From the NCBI RefSeq assembly GCF_000813845.1, contig NZ_JWTB01000019.1, positions 124,001-188,000 on the forward strand: DNA of 64,000 bases, in the 5' to 3' direction. This DNA comes from Pseudarthrobacter phenanthrenivorans (GTDB lineage Bacteria > Actinomycetota > Actinomycetes > Actinomycetales > Micrococcaceae). The translations under genes were made by a program, and so were the position numbers. The notes under the pieces were generated by a model. The model worked only from the letters and a program-made list of their open reading frames with translations, searched no databases and was not told the DNA's origin. Positions 9,069-16,073 of the stretch are shown one piece after another. Within the stretch, counting starts at the first letter, position 1. Each line of letters begins with the position of its first letter.

Positions 9069-9147
9069 TTCTACAAAGAGTAGAACTCAAGTTTTTGAAG
9101 AAATGTTCCGAAGTCGGGAACAAAACATGCAAACGCATGTTTATACT
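9069..9147. promoter_or_regulatory. Stacked palindromes and -10 in the divergent phosphatase/yceI region
   Basis: Three perfect inverted repeats lie close together: TTCTAC-5-GTAGAA (9069-9085), TGTTCC-7-GGAACA (9104-9122) and AAACATGC-4-GCATGTTT (9123-9142). The last abuts a TATACT -10 candidate at 9142-9147 reading towards yceI. The AAACATGC palindrome looks like a MarR-type operator; that identity is inference, and no MarR gene is seen in the window. Confidence 0.6.
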
Positions 9148-9228
9148 GGATGCAGCAAGATGGTTGAGACGTCAACTGATGAAGCTTCAATAGCATGCCA
9201 ACCGATACATATTCAGAGGAGCAACATC

Positions 9229-9777
9229 ATGGCACTTCCCGCAGACGTCACCACCGGCACCTGGACCCTGGACAACTCGCACAGCGAAATCGGCTTCACC
9301 GTCCGCCACGCAGGCATCAGCAAGGTACGGGGCCAGTTCACCGAGGCCGCCGCCACCCTCGACCTCGCAGAAGACGTGGCCGCTTCCCGGATCAACGCAA
9401 CCATCAAGACCGCCAGCTTCGACTCGGGCGATGCCAACCGCGACGGCCACGTCAAGGGCGAAGACTTCTTCGACGTGGAGAAGTTCCCGGAGATCTCCTT
9501 CGTCTCCAACGGCCTGGTGGCCAAGGGCAACAGCTACGAACTCACCGGCGACCTGACGATCAAGGGCGTCACCCGCCCGGTCACCCTGGAAACCGAGTTC
9601 AACGGCGTTGCCGTGGACCCCTTCGGCAACACGCGCGCCGGCGTCTCCGCCGAGACCACCATCAGCCGAAAGGACTTCGGCCTCACCTGGAACGCCGTGC
9701 TGGAAACCGGCGGCGTGCTGGTCAGCGACAAGGTTGCCATCAACCTGGAGCTGGCGTTCATCGCCCCCGCAGCATAA
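9229..9777 (+). CDS. YceI family lipocalin-like protein
   Basis: 182 residues. YceI-like beta-barrel proteins bind amphiphilic or isoprenoid molecules and are often stress-induced. Family marks are WTLDNSHSEIGFTVRH near the N-terminus, FFDVEKFPEISF, the GDLTIKGVTRPVTL strand and the late FGLTWNAVLETGG. There is no signal peptide, so this is the cytoplasmic type common in actinobacteria. The start at 9229 follows an AGAGGAG Shine-Dalgarno; the frame is open further upstream, but that stretch is not protein-like. Expression is probably controlled by the palindromes upstream. Confidence 0.93.
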   Translation: MALPADVTTGTWTLDNSHSEIGFTVRHAGISKVRGQFTEAAATLDLAEDVAASRINATIKTASFDSGDANRDGHVKGEDFFDVEKFPEISFVSNGLVAKGNSYELTGDLTIKGVTRPVTLETEFNGVAVDPFGNTRAGVSAETTISRKDFGLTWNAVLETGGVLVSDKVAINLELAFIAPAA

Positions 9778-9790
9778 TGACCCTTCCCGG

Positions 9791-9840
9791 GCGGACCCCG
9801 GCGCCAAGCCTGCAATGCTTGGCGCCGGGGTCCGCTGTTT
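9791..9840 (+). terminator. Strong hairpin terminator after yceI
   Basis: Perfect 19-base arms at 9791-9809 and 9817-9835, with a 7-base loop, followed by TGTTT. It sits just after the yceI stop. Confidence 0.85.
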
Positions 9841-9985
9841 AAGGGCAACCACCTGCGCGGATACCGGGCGAATCATCCACAACGCTGCCCGCCGGGGGTA
9901 CGGTGGACCTAAGCCATGCTGGGGGGAAGGCAGAGGACCGATTCCCGGCAGCCTACCTGGATCCCGACCTGCAGAAGGAACGCCC

Positions 9986-10849
9986 ATGAGTACTCCTCCC
10001 GTCCCACCCCCCGCGCCCCAAGATCCGCACTCCGGCAACGGCCAAACGGGGAATGACCCGGCCGGAACCGGCGAGCCCGGAAGCCCGCAGCAGCCCGGGT
10101 CCCAGCCCCGCTACGGCCAAAACGCACCGCAATATGGCCAGAACGCACCGCAGTATGGCCAGAACCAGCCCCCGTACGGACAGAACCAGCCGCCGGCGCC
10201 GCCGCAATACGGCCAGAACGCGCCCCAGTACGGCTCCTCCTACGGGCAGAACGCGCCGCAGGCTCCGGGCTACGGCCAAGGGGCCGGACAATTTGGCCAA
10301 TCACAGTACGGACAGTCACCCTATGGCCAGTCACCCTACGGCCAGTACCCTTCCGAACAGCCGCAGCCGGCCGGCAGCAACGGCATCCCGCAGCTGGTGA
10401 ACATCTCCTTCTGGCTGCTGATTGCTTCGGCCGTGATCTTCGTCGTTTCAATGCTTGCTGGCCTGACCCAGCTCGACGACCCGCAGTTCCGGCAGATTTT
10501 CGACCAGCAGATGGCGGCCGGTGGGGCCTCGGGAGTCACCTATGACGACATCAAGGGGGTCATCGCCGGCACCCTGATCGTGTTTGCGGTCATCGGTACG
10601 GCCCTCTACCTGCTGGTGGCGTTCTTCGTCCGCAAGGGCAGGAACTGGGCCCGGATCCTGGGAACGGTCTTTGCGGCCTTGTCCGTCTTCGGCCTGTTCG
10701 GCGTTCCCGGCATCGGAACCATCGGGACCATCCTGGGCATCGCCGCCATTGTGCTGCTGTACCTGCCGGCGGCTGCCCCCTACTTCCGTAAGCAGCAGCC
10801 TTTCGCCAACCCGTACTCGGGCGGCTTCGGCAACCCCTACGGACGGTAA
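9986..10849 (+). CDS. Membrane protein with YGQ-repeat N-terminus (DUF4064-like)
   Basis: 287 residues. The first 125 or so are low-complexity, Pro/Gln/Gly/Tyr-rich and contain many YGQNAPQ and YGQSP units, a composition common in actinobacterial membrane proteins. The C-terminal half has four predicted helices (IPQLVNISFWLLIASAVIFV; AGTLIVFAVIGTALYLLVAFF; NWARILGTVFAALSVFGLF; GTILGIAAIVLLYLPAAAPYF). The start ATG at 9986 is preceded by AGAAGGAA. Function is unknown; the disordered tail may mediate protein contacts. It stands alone between two terminators. Confidence 0.85.
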   Translation: MSTPPVPPPAPQDPHSGNGQTGNDPAGTGEPGSPQQPGSQPRYGQNAPQYGQNAPQYGQNQPPYGQNQPPAPPQYGQNAPQYGSSYGQNAPQAPGYGQGAGQFGQSQYGQSPYGQSPYGQYPSEQPQPAGSNGIPQLVNISFWLLIASAVIFVVSMLAGLTQLDDPQFRQIFDQQMAAGGASGVTYDDIKGVIAGTLIVFAVIGTALYLLVAFFVRKGRNWARILGTVFAALSVFGLFGVPGIGTIGTILGIAAIVLLYLPAAAPYFRKQQPFANPYSGGFGNPYGR

Positions 10850-10867
10850 CCGGCACGTCCACACCAG

Positions 10868-10914
10868 GCAGGCGGCCCGGGATGCAGCAACGCATCCCGG
10901 GCCGCCTGCTTTTA
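10868..10914. terminator. Terminator between the YGQ protein gene and rex
   Basis: Perfect 18-base arms at 10868-10885 and 10892-10909 around a 6-base loop, with TTTT following on the plus strand. It separates two convergent genes and may act in both directions. Confidence 0.85.
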
Positions 10915-10976
10915 ACGGGTCGCGTGACATGCCCGGACCACGCCTGGCCGCCGGCCGCCTGCTCTAAACCCTGCCC

Positions 10977-11681
10977 CTAGGCTGTCTGCCCGGGGGCCTG
11001 GGCGCGCTGGGCGTGGTAAGCCAGGATCTGCAGTTCGGTGGCCATGTCCACCTTGCGCAGGTTGACGCCCTCGGGAACCTGCAGCATGACGGGCGCGAAG
11101 CTCAAGACGCTGTGGACGCCGGCTGCCACCACGCGGTCACAGACCCCCTGGGCCACTGCCGCCGGCAGGGCGAGCACCACCATGTTGGCTCCGGTGCGGT
11201 GCAGGACCGTTTCGAGGTCGGCCACGTCGCTGACCCGCAGCCACCCCACCTCATTGCCCACCACCATCTGGTCGGCGTCGAAAATCGCCACGACGTCGAA
11301 GCCCCGGGATTCGAAGCCGCCGTACCGTGCCAGTGCCTTGCCCAGGTTTCCGGCACCGACGATGGCCACTTTCCAGTCATGGGTCAGCCCCAGCGCGGCG
11401 GCGATGTGCCTGCTGAGGTACTGCACCTCGTAGCCCACGCCCCTGGTCCCGTAGGACCCCACGTGGGAGAGGTCCTTGCGGAGCGTTGACGAACTGACGC
11501 CGGAGGCTTCCGCCAGGGATTCGGAGGAGACCCGCTCCACGCCCTCGGCCAGCAGCGTGTTCAGGGCCCGGAGGTAAAGCGTCAGCCGTGCCACGGCGGC
11601 AGGCGGGATCTGCTTGGCCGCAGTGCCGGCGGCATCCGGAAAGTCCGGCGCGGGCTGGGACGTGGAATCCAAGGACGTCAC
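10977..11681 (-). CDS. rex: Redox-sensing transcriptional repressor Rex
   Basis: 234 residues. Rex senses the NADH/NAD+ ratio and represses respiratory and fermentative genes when NAD+ is high. The N-terminal winged helix (AVARLTLYLRALNTLLAEG; SSSTLRKDLSHVGSYGTRGVGY) is followed by a Rossmann CoA-binding fold with GAGNLGKALARY and the VVAIFDAD acidic strand end. The C-terminal swapped helix is present. The start is GTG at 11681, which has an AGGGGA box and follows the glutaredoxin stop by 10 bases. The frame continues upstream through the glutaredoxin region but does not look coding there. Identity is secure. Confidence 0.95.
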   Translation of the reverse strand: MTSLDSTSQPAPDFPDAAGTAAKQIPPAAVARLTLYLRALNTLLAEGVERVSSESLAEASGVSSSTLRKDLSHVGSYGTRGVGYEVQYLSRHIAAALGLTHDWKVAIVGAGNLGKALARYGGFESRGFDVVAIFDADQMVVGNEVGWLRVSDVADLETVLHRTGANMVVLALPAAVAQGVCDRVVAAGVHSVLSFAPVMLQVPEGVNLRKVDMATELQILAYHAQRAQAPGQTA

Positions 11682-11691
11682 TGGCGTTCCC

Positions 11692-11946
11692 CTACCGGGC
11701 CATGGCGCGCTGCAGCACGCGTTCCAGCCGGGCCTCGTCGATCTTCCAGAAGTCGCGCTGCACACCATCCACCAGCACCACAGGGATCTCTTCCGCGTAG
11801 CGCTCCCGAAGTTCGGGCTGGTTGTCCACCAACTCTTCGCTCCACGTAAGGCCCAGTGAGGCAGTAACGCGCCCGACGGCGTCGCGCGCCTCCTCGCAAA
11901 GGTGGCAGTCAGCTTTGGTGACCAGGACGACGCGGGGTGTAGCCAT
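11692..11946 (-). CDS. Glutaredoxin-like protein (DUF836 type)
   Basis: 84 residues, a single thioredoxin-fold domain with redox motif CHLC in VTKADCHLCEEA, the cis-Pro segment EEIPVVLVDG and a C-terminal helix. It probably acts in cytoplasmic thiol-disulfide exchange. It sits directly upstream of rex in the same direction and is likely co-transcribed, a pairing that makes sense for redox control. The small size is normal for this family. Confidence 0.9.
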   Translation of the reverse strand: MATPRVVLVTKADCHLCEEARDAVGRVTASLGLTWSEELVDNQPELRERYAEEIPVVLVDGVQRDFWKIDEARLERVLQRAMAR

Positions 11947-12024
11947 GGCTTAACGGTATCGCCGTTCGCGGCATGCGGGTGACGCCGACGGCGGCAGGCC
12001 ACCTGATTGACTAGACTCGGGACC

Positions 12025-12843
12025 ATGCCCGAGGAGAAATACGTCGCCGTAGTCACGCGGCCGGCCGTTGCGCCGCAGCCCGCCGAGGCGGCGTTCTTCG
12101 ACGTGGACAACACCCTGATGCGCGGCGCCAGCCTCTTCCACGTGGCACGGAAGATGCACCAGCGCGGTGCGTTCACGCTGGCCCAGGCGGCCGGCTTCGC
12201 CTGGAAGCAGTTCAAGTTCGTGGCCCGCGGGGAAAACATCGACGACGTCCACGCCGTCCGCGATTCGGCCCTGACCCTCGCCGCCGGCATTACCGTCGAT
12301 GACATCAAGGCGCTCGGTGAAGAGGTTTACGACGAAATGATCGCGTCCCGGATCTGGCCCGGCGCCAAGGCGCTGGCGGAGCAGCACCTCCGGGTGGGGC
12401 GCCGCGTCTGGCTGGTGACGGCAACGCCCATCGAGGTGGCCACGGTGATCTCCACCCGCCTGGGACTGACGGGGGCGCTGGGAACGGTGGGGGAAGTTTC
12501 CGAGGGCATATACACGGGCCGGCTGGTGGGCGACATCCTGCATGGCTCGGCCAAGGCCGTGGCCGTGCAGGCCATCGCCGACGAGGAGGACCTGGACCTC
12601 AAGCGCTGCTGGGCCTACAGCGACTCCTACAACGACATCCCGTTGCTGTCCCTTGTGGGGCATCCGGTGGCCATCAACCCGGACGCCAAGCTCCGCCGCC
12701 ACGCCCGCGACCGGAACTGGCCGGTCTACGACTTCCGTGCCGGCCGCCGTGCCGCCACCCTCGGCCTCAAGGCTGCCACCTTCGGTGGAGCCGTCTACGG
12801 CCTGTGGAAGGGCTTCGCCCGCATCCGCGGCCCCCGCGGGTAG
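12025..12843 (+). CDS. HAD-IB family hydrolase
   Basis: 272 residues. Haloacid dehalogenase superfamily, subfamily IB (SerB-like). Motif I is FFDVDNTLMRG, motif II is VTATP in WLVTATPIEVA, and motif III is SDSYNDIPLL. A helical cap lies between motifs I and II. The likely reaction is phosphate ester hydrolysis; the substrate is unknown, and actinobacterial homologues are sometimes linked to glycerolipid or phosphoserine metabolism. ATG at 12025 is preferred to an in-frame TTG at 12007. Divergent from the glutaredoxin/rex pair. Confidence 0.9.
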   Translation: MPEEKYVAVVTRPAVAPQPAEAAFFDVDNTLMRGASLFHVARKMHQRGAFTLAQAAGFAWKQFKFVARGENIDDVHAVRDSALTLAAGITVDDIKALGEEVYDEMIASRIWPGAKALAEQHLRVGRRVWLVTATPIEVATVISTRLGLTGALGTVGEVSEGIYTGRLVGDILHGSAKAVAVQAIADEEDLDLKRCWAYSDSYNDIPLLSLVGHPVAINPDAKLRRHARDRNWPVYDFRAGRRAATLGLKAATFGGAVYGLWKGFARIRGPRG

Positions 12844-12876
12844 CCGCTCCCCCTCGGCCACGGAAACGCCCGGACA

Positions 12877-12912
12877 AACGAAAATGCCCGCCGCCTGGAA
12901 GGCGACGGGCAT
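12877..12912 (-). terminator. Terminator of the bS22 gene
   Basis: Stem of 12 bases with one mismatch (12884-12895 with 12901-12912). On the minus strand it is followed by TTTTCGT, and it lies just past the bS22 stop. Confidence 0.75.
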
Positions 12913-12934
12913 GTCCACGCTGCTGGAAGTATTG

Positions 12935-13033
12935 CTACTTCTTGTTGCGGCGCTGGTGACGGGTCTTGCGAAGCAGCTTGCGGTGCTTCTTCTTGGCCAT
13001 ACGCTTGCGACGCTTCTTAATAACTGAACCCAC
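12935..13033 (-). CDS. Small basic ribosomal protein bS22 (AURKAIP1/COX24-like)
   Basis: 32 residues, too short for usual ORF calling. It begins at a GTG (13033) preceded by AAGGAAC, and its sequence runs GSVIKKRRKRMAKKKHRKLL then RKTRHQRRNKK. About half the residues are Lys or Arg. This matches the tiny actinobacterial ribosome-associated protein known from mycobacterial ribosome structures as bS22. It lies next to an excisionase-type HTH gene, an arrangement common in actinobacteria. The terminator at 12884-12912 supports a real short transcript. Confidence 0.92.
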   Translation of the reverse strand: MGSVIKKRRKRMAKKKHRKLLRKTRHQRRNKK

Positions 13034-13184
13034 GAAAGTTCCTTACAAACTAGATGCAGTACCTGTCTGATGGAGAATGTCCGTGGACAAAGCTACGAAC
13101 TGAACAACTGACAGATTCTTACAATGACGTAAAACGTTCCTTAACAGGGTACCGCCTATCGGGAGCGGCTCAGGACAAGCCCTC

Positions 13185-13397
13185 TCAGGCGGTCTCGGTG
13201 TGGCCGTCCACCACAGCACCCTTGAGATACTGCTCGACGGCGTTTTCGGGGACGCGATAGGAGCGGCCAAAGCGCACTGCCGGCATTTCGCCGGAATGCA
13301 CCAGCCGGTAAACAGTCATTTTGGAGACTCGCATGACCTCGGCTACTTCAGCCACGGTCAGGAACTTCGCGTTGGAGAAGTTCTGTTCTGCCGACAT
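13185..13397 (-). CDS. Excisionase-type HTH_17 DNA-binding protein
   Basis: 70 residues. MerR/excisionase-type winged helix: FLTVAEVAEVMRVSKMTVYR as the helix-turn-helix and FGRSYRVPENAVEQYL as the wing and final helix. It is single-domain with no effector domain. The start is ATG at 13397 (MSAEQNF). A longer frame to 13487 exists, but its extra N-terminus is not conserved-looking. Neighbouring bS22 reads in the same direction. Similar small proteins are called BldC-like, but specific orthology cannot be shown here. Confidence 0.9.
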   Translation of the reverse strand: MSAEQNFSNAKFLTVAEVAEVMRVSKMTVYRLVHSGEMPAVRFGRSYRVPENAVEQYLKGAVVDGHTETA

Positions 13398-13541
13398 TTC
13401 CCTATATTCCTTTGCTGACGGATGGACAACAGTGACCCCAGGTACGTGCCAATGCGGTGTTCCGATGCTGAGCCATCCACCAACCACCTAAGAAGATACT
13501 CTAGATGTTCATGTGGCAGATGTGAAAGTAGGTAAAACCCC

Positions 13542-14663
13542 CTATTTCGACTGCCGCCGCTTCGCCGCCGATGCCGCCAGCTGTACCAGGACGGAGGCGG
13601 AAACCTCCCAGTCCATGCACGCATCCGTGACGCTCTGGCCGTACACCAGCGCAGAGCGCCCGGCGGCGTGCTCCGCGACGTCCAGGTTCTGGGCTCCGCC
13701 CACCAGGAAGCTTTCCAGCATGACACCGGCAACGGCGTGCGCGGCAGCACCGCCGTCCTCAAGCTGGGCACCGATTTCGAGGGCAACCTCCGCCTGCCGG
13801 TGGTGGCTCTTGCCGCTGTTGGCGTGGCTCGCGTCCACGATCAGGCGTGGGTTGAGTCCCTTGCCGGCCAGTTCGCCGGAGGCGCGTTCAACGTCGGCCG
13901 CGGAGTAGTTGGGTCCCTTGCGTCCGCCGCGGAGGATGACGTGGGTGTCGGGGTTTCCTGCGGTTGATACCAGCGCGGCCCGGCCGTCGCCGTCGATCCC
14001 CAGGAACGCCTGGGCCGCCCCGGCGGCGCCGCAGGCGTCGATGGCTACCTGCAGGCCGCCGTCGGTCCCGTTCTTGAAGCCGATCGGCATCGACAGGCCG
14101 GAGGCAAGCTGCCGGTGGATCTGGCTTTCCGTGGTGCGGGCGCCGATGGCACCCCAGGAGATCAGGTCCGCCATGTACTGCGGGCTGATCGGTTCAAGGA
14201 ACTCGGTGGCAGTGGGCAGGCCCAGGGCGGTGACCTGCTGCAGGAACTGGCGGGCGGTGCGCAGCCCGGTGACCATGTCATGGCTTCCGTCCAGGCGGGG
14301 GTCGTTGATCAGGCCCTTCCAGCCCACCGTGGTGCGCGGCTTCTCGAAGTAGGTCCGCATGACGATCAGCAGGTCTTCCTTGTGCTTTTCGGCCTGGCTG
14401 ACCAGCCGGCGGGCGTACTCCAGGCCGGCCTTGGGGTCGTGGATGGAGCAGGGCCCCACGATCACCAGCAGGCGGTCATCCACGCCGTCCATGATGGCGC
14501 GCACTTCGTCGCGTCCGCGTTCGACGACGGCCGCGGCCCGGGCGTCCAGGGGCAGTTCGGCGAGGAGTTCGGAAGGAGTGGGCAGCGCGGTGAATTCGCT
14601 GACCCGGAGGTTCGAGGTGGACGTCGTGTTGCCGGCGGGGGCTGCTGTGGTAGCGGTGCTCAT
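13542..14663 (-). CDS. Class I 3-deoxy-7-phosphoheptulonate (DAHP) synthase
   Basis: 373 residues, slightly longer than the 350 of the E. coli enzymes because of an N-terminal extension. It condenses phosphoenolpyruvate and erythrose 4-phosphate, the first step of aromatic amino acid synthesis. Signatures include IVGPCSIHDP, MRTYFEKPRTTVGWKGLIND, GIDGDGRAAL, HVILRGG and DASHANSGK, which carry PEP-, metal- and phosphate-binding residues. It is the AroG/F/H type rather than the plant-like class II type. It is preceded by an aromatic leader peptide and hairpins, suggesting attenuation by Phe/Tyr/Trp supply. Confidence 0.95.
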   Translation of the reverse strand: MSTATTAAPAGNTTSTSNLRVSEFTALPTPSELLAELPLDARAAAVVERGRDEVRAIMDGVDDRLLVIVGPCSIHDPKAGLEYARRLVSQAEKHKEDLLIVMRTYFEKPRTTVGWKGLINDPRLDGSHDMVTGLRTARQFLQQVTALGLPTATEFLEPISPQYMADLISWGAIGARTTESQIHRQLASGLSMPIGFKNGTDGGLQVAIDACGAAGAAQAFLGIDGDGRAALVSTAGNPDTHVILRGGRKGPNYSAADVERASGELAGKGLNPRLIVDASHANSGKSHHRQAEVALEIGAQLEDGGAAAHAVAGVMLESFLVGGAQNLDVAEHAAGRSALVYGQSVTDACMDWEVSASVLVQLAASAAKRRQSK

Positions 14664-14728
14664 GGTTTGGGTCCTGTTCCAGATGGGAAGCGGGCCCGGA
14701 TTTCAGAACCCGCCGGAGAAACGGCGAA

Positions 14729-14750
14729 GGGCAGAGAATCATCTCTGCCC
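14729..14750 (-). terminator. Attenuator-like hairpin before DAHP synthase
   Basis: Perfect 9-base stem GGGCAGAGA / TCTCTGCCC with a 4-base loop, read on the minus strand and followed by TTCGCCGTTTC. It lies between the leader peptide and the DAHP synthase start. A competing upstream stem is formed by GTTGGCTCTG inside the leader ORF (14802-14811) and CAGAGCCAAC just after it (14752-14761), ten perfectly complementary bases. Confidence 0.7.
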
Positions 14751-14780
14751 TGTTGGCTCTGAAGGAATGCTGGATGCGTG

Positions 14781-14840
14781 TCAGTTAGACGCGGGCCCCT
14801 CCAGAGCCAACGAAAAATACGAATACCAACGGTTAGTCAT
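14781..14840 (-). CDS. Aromatic-rich leader peptide for DAHP synthase
   Basis: 19 residues: MTNRWYSYFSLALEGPASN. Four of five consecutive non-serine positions are aromatic (W-Y-Y-F in RWYSYF), which is far from chance for a short ORF placed before an aromatic pathway gene. An in-frame ATG 12 bases upstream (14852) could also start it. No clear Shine-Dalgarno is visible, so leaderless or near-leaderless translation is possible. The expected role is to stall the ribosome when charged aromatic tRNAs run low, choosing between the hairpins at 14752-14811 and 14729-14750. Confidence 0.75.
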   Translation of the reverse strand: MTNRWYSYFSLALEGPASN

Positions 14841-14874
14841 GGAAGAGACCATAAGCCCACGGCGGCGCGGCCGC

Positions 14875-14903
14875 AAAATCGGGTGCGTCACATTTGGTCC
14901 CAA
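14875..14903 (-). promoter_or_regulatory. Candidate promoter for the leader/DAHP synthase transcript
   Basis: On the minus strand TTGGGA (14898-14903) and GATTTT (14875-14880) are separated by 17 bases, which would start transcription about 15-25 bases before the leader peptide ATGs. The -35 touches the left arm of the hairpin at 14902-14952. Confidence 0.45.
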
Positions 14904-14952
14904 GCTTGTTCGCGGATCCGGACGTACAAGGCACTGATCCGCGAACAGGCTT
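14902..14952 (-). terminator. Hairpin after the CE7 esterase gene
   Basis: 17-base arms at 14902-14918 and 14936-14952 with a single G-U pair and a 17-base loop, located between the esterase stop and the DAHP synthase promoter. No U-tract follows, so it may be a processing or insulating structure rather than a classical terminator. Confidence 0.5.
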
Positions 14953-14976
14953 AGGTTCCACCAGAGCTGCCCGGGC

Positions 14977-15996
14977 TTACCCCAGGAGCTTGCGGAGGAA
15001 CTCCAGTTGCCGGATCCAGTGGTGTTCCTGGCCGCCCTCGTGGTTGTTGAACCGGTAGACCTCGATCTCCTTCGCGGCCCCGGTGCTGGAGGAAGCATTG
15101 GTGCCCGAGCCGTAGGCGTTGAAGCTGGCGAACACGGTGGACGCCGGGCAGATGTCGTCCATCAGCGCCGCGGAGTACAGGGCCGGGGCGGTGGCAAGCC
15201 GGGCCAGGTTGACGCCGTCAAAGTAGTTCAGGACGTCCATCGCGGACTCGTAGCGGTCCCGGTGCCGCGCCAGGAACTGGGCGATCTCCGGGTAGGGCCC
15301 GCGTGGGGTGATGTCGATGGCGCGGGGGAAGTCCTGCAGGAATGGGACGTCCGGCAGCGCGGCGATGACGCCGTCGAGCCGTCCCGCAGTGAGCCCGGCC
15401 GTGGCAACCACCAGGCCGCCGCCCTGGCTGATGCCCGCCAGCACCACCCTGGCGGGGTCGACGGCGGGGTGGGCCTGGGCAGCCTCGACGGCGCGGAAGG
15501 CATCGACATAGACGCGCCGGTAGTAGTAGTCCTCACGGCTGGAGATGCCCCTGGTCATGAGGCCTGCGTGGGCCACGTCCCCGGCCGAGGGATGTGGGTC
15601 GGCAGTGTCCCCCAGGGTGCCGCCATACCCCTGGCCGCGGGTGTCCATGATGAAGTGGGCGTAGCCGGCCTGCGCCCAGCGCGTGTCCTGGTTTACCAGG
15701 CCGCGGCCGCCGGAATAGCCGATGTAGTTCACCACCACCGGCAGCCGGGCGCCTTCCCCGCGGTTGGCCGGCAGGTGCAGCCAGCCCTTGACCGGTGCGC
15801 CGCCAAAGCCGGCAAAGGTGACGTCGAAGGTGTCGATGACGGTGAGGTAGTTCTCCACCGGCTCGAAGGCCGCATCCAGCGGAAAGGCGCGGGCTTCGTC
15901 GATGGTGGCATCCCAGAAGGCGGCCAGGTCGTCCGGCGGGGTGACGCCGGACGTGTAGCTGCGGAGCTGGGCCAGGGGCAGGTCGAAGAGGGGCAT
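14977..15996 (-). CDS. CE7 acetylxylan esterase / cephalosporin-C deacetylase
   Basis: 339 residues, close to the usual 320-330 of carbohydrate esterase family 7. The alpha/beta hydrolase has the nucleophile elbow GISQGG, the MDTRGQG segment typical of the family, an acid in MDDICPAST and the catalytic histidine in NNHEGG. It removes acetyl groups from oligosaccharides, usually inside the cell; no signal peptide is present. It sits 77 bases downstream of rhaB in the same direction, so it is probably the last gene of the rhamnose operon and would deacetylate imported pectic or xylan fragments. Confidence 0.92.
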   Translation of the reverse strand: MPLFDLPLAQLRSYTSGVTPPDDLAAFWDATIDEARAFPLDAAFEPVENYLTVIDTFDVTFAGFGGAPVKGWLHLPANRGEGARLPVVVNYIGYSGGRGLVNQDTRWAQAGYAHFIMDTRGQGYGGTLGDTADPHPSAGDVAHAGLMTRGISSREDYYYRRVYVDAFRAVEAAQAHPAVDPARVVLAGISQGGGLVVATAGLTAGRLDGVIAALPDVPFLQDFPRAIDITPRGPYPEIAQFLARHRDRYESAMDVLNYFDGVNLARLATAPALYSAALMDDICPASTVFASFNAYGSGTNASSSTGAAKEIEVYRFNNHEGGQEHHWIRQLEFLRKLLG

Positions 15997-16073
15997 CGTT
16001 GTCCGTTCCGGTGTGGGTGGTGGCGGCCTCGCGGTGGCGTTCCTCTATTTGTAGCGCACGTTGTCCACGACGT

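Noticed and set aside
10112..10350. Short regularly spaced repeats that could suggest CRISPR
   Set aside because: They are in-frame TACGGCCAG-type codons for YGQ units inside a coding gene, with irregular spacing and no unique spacers.
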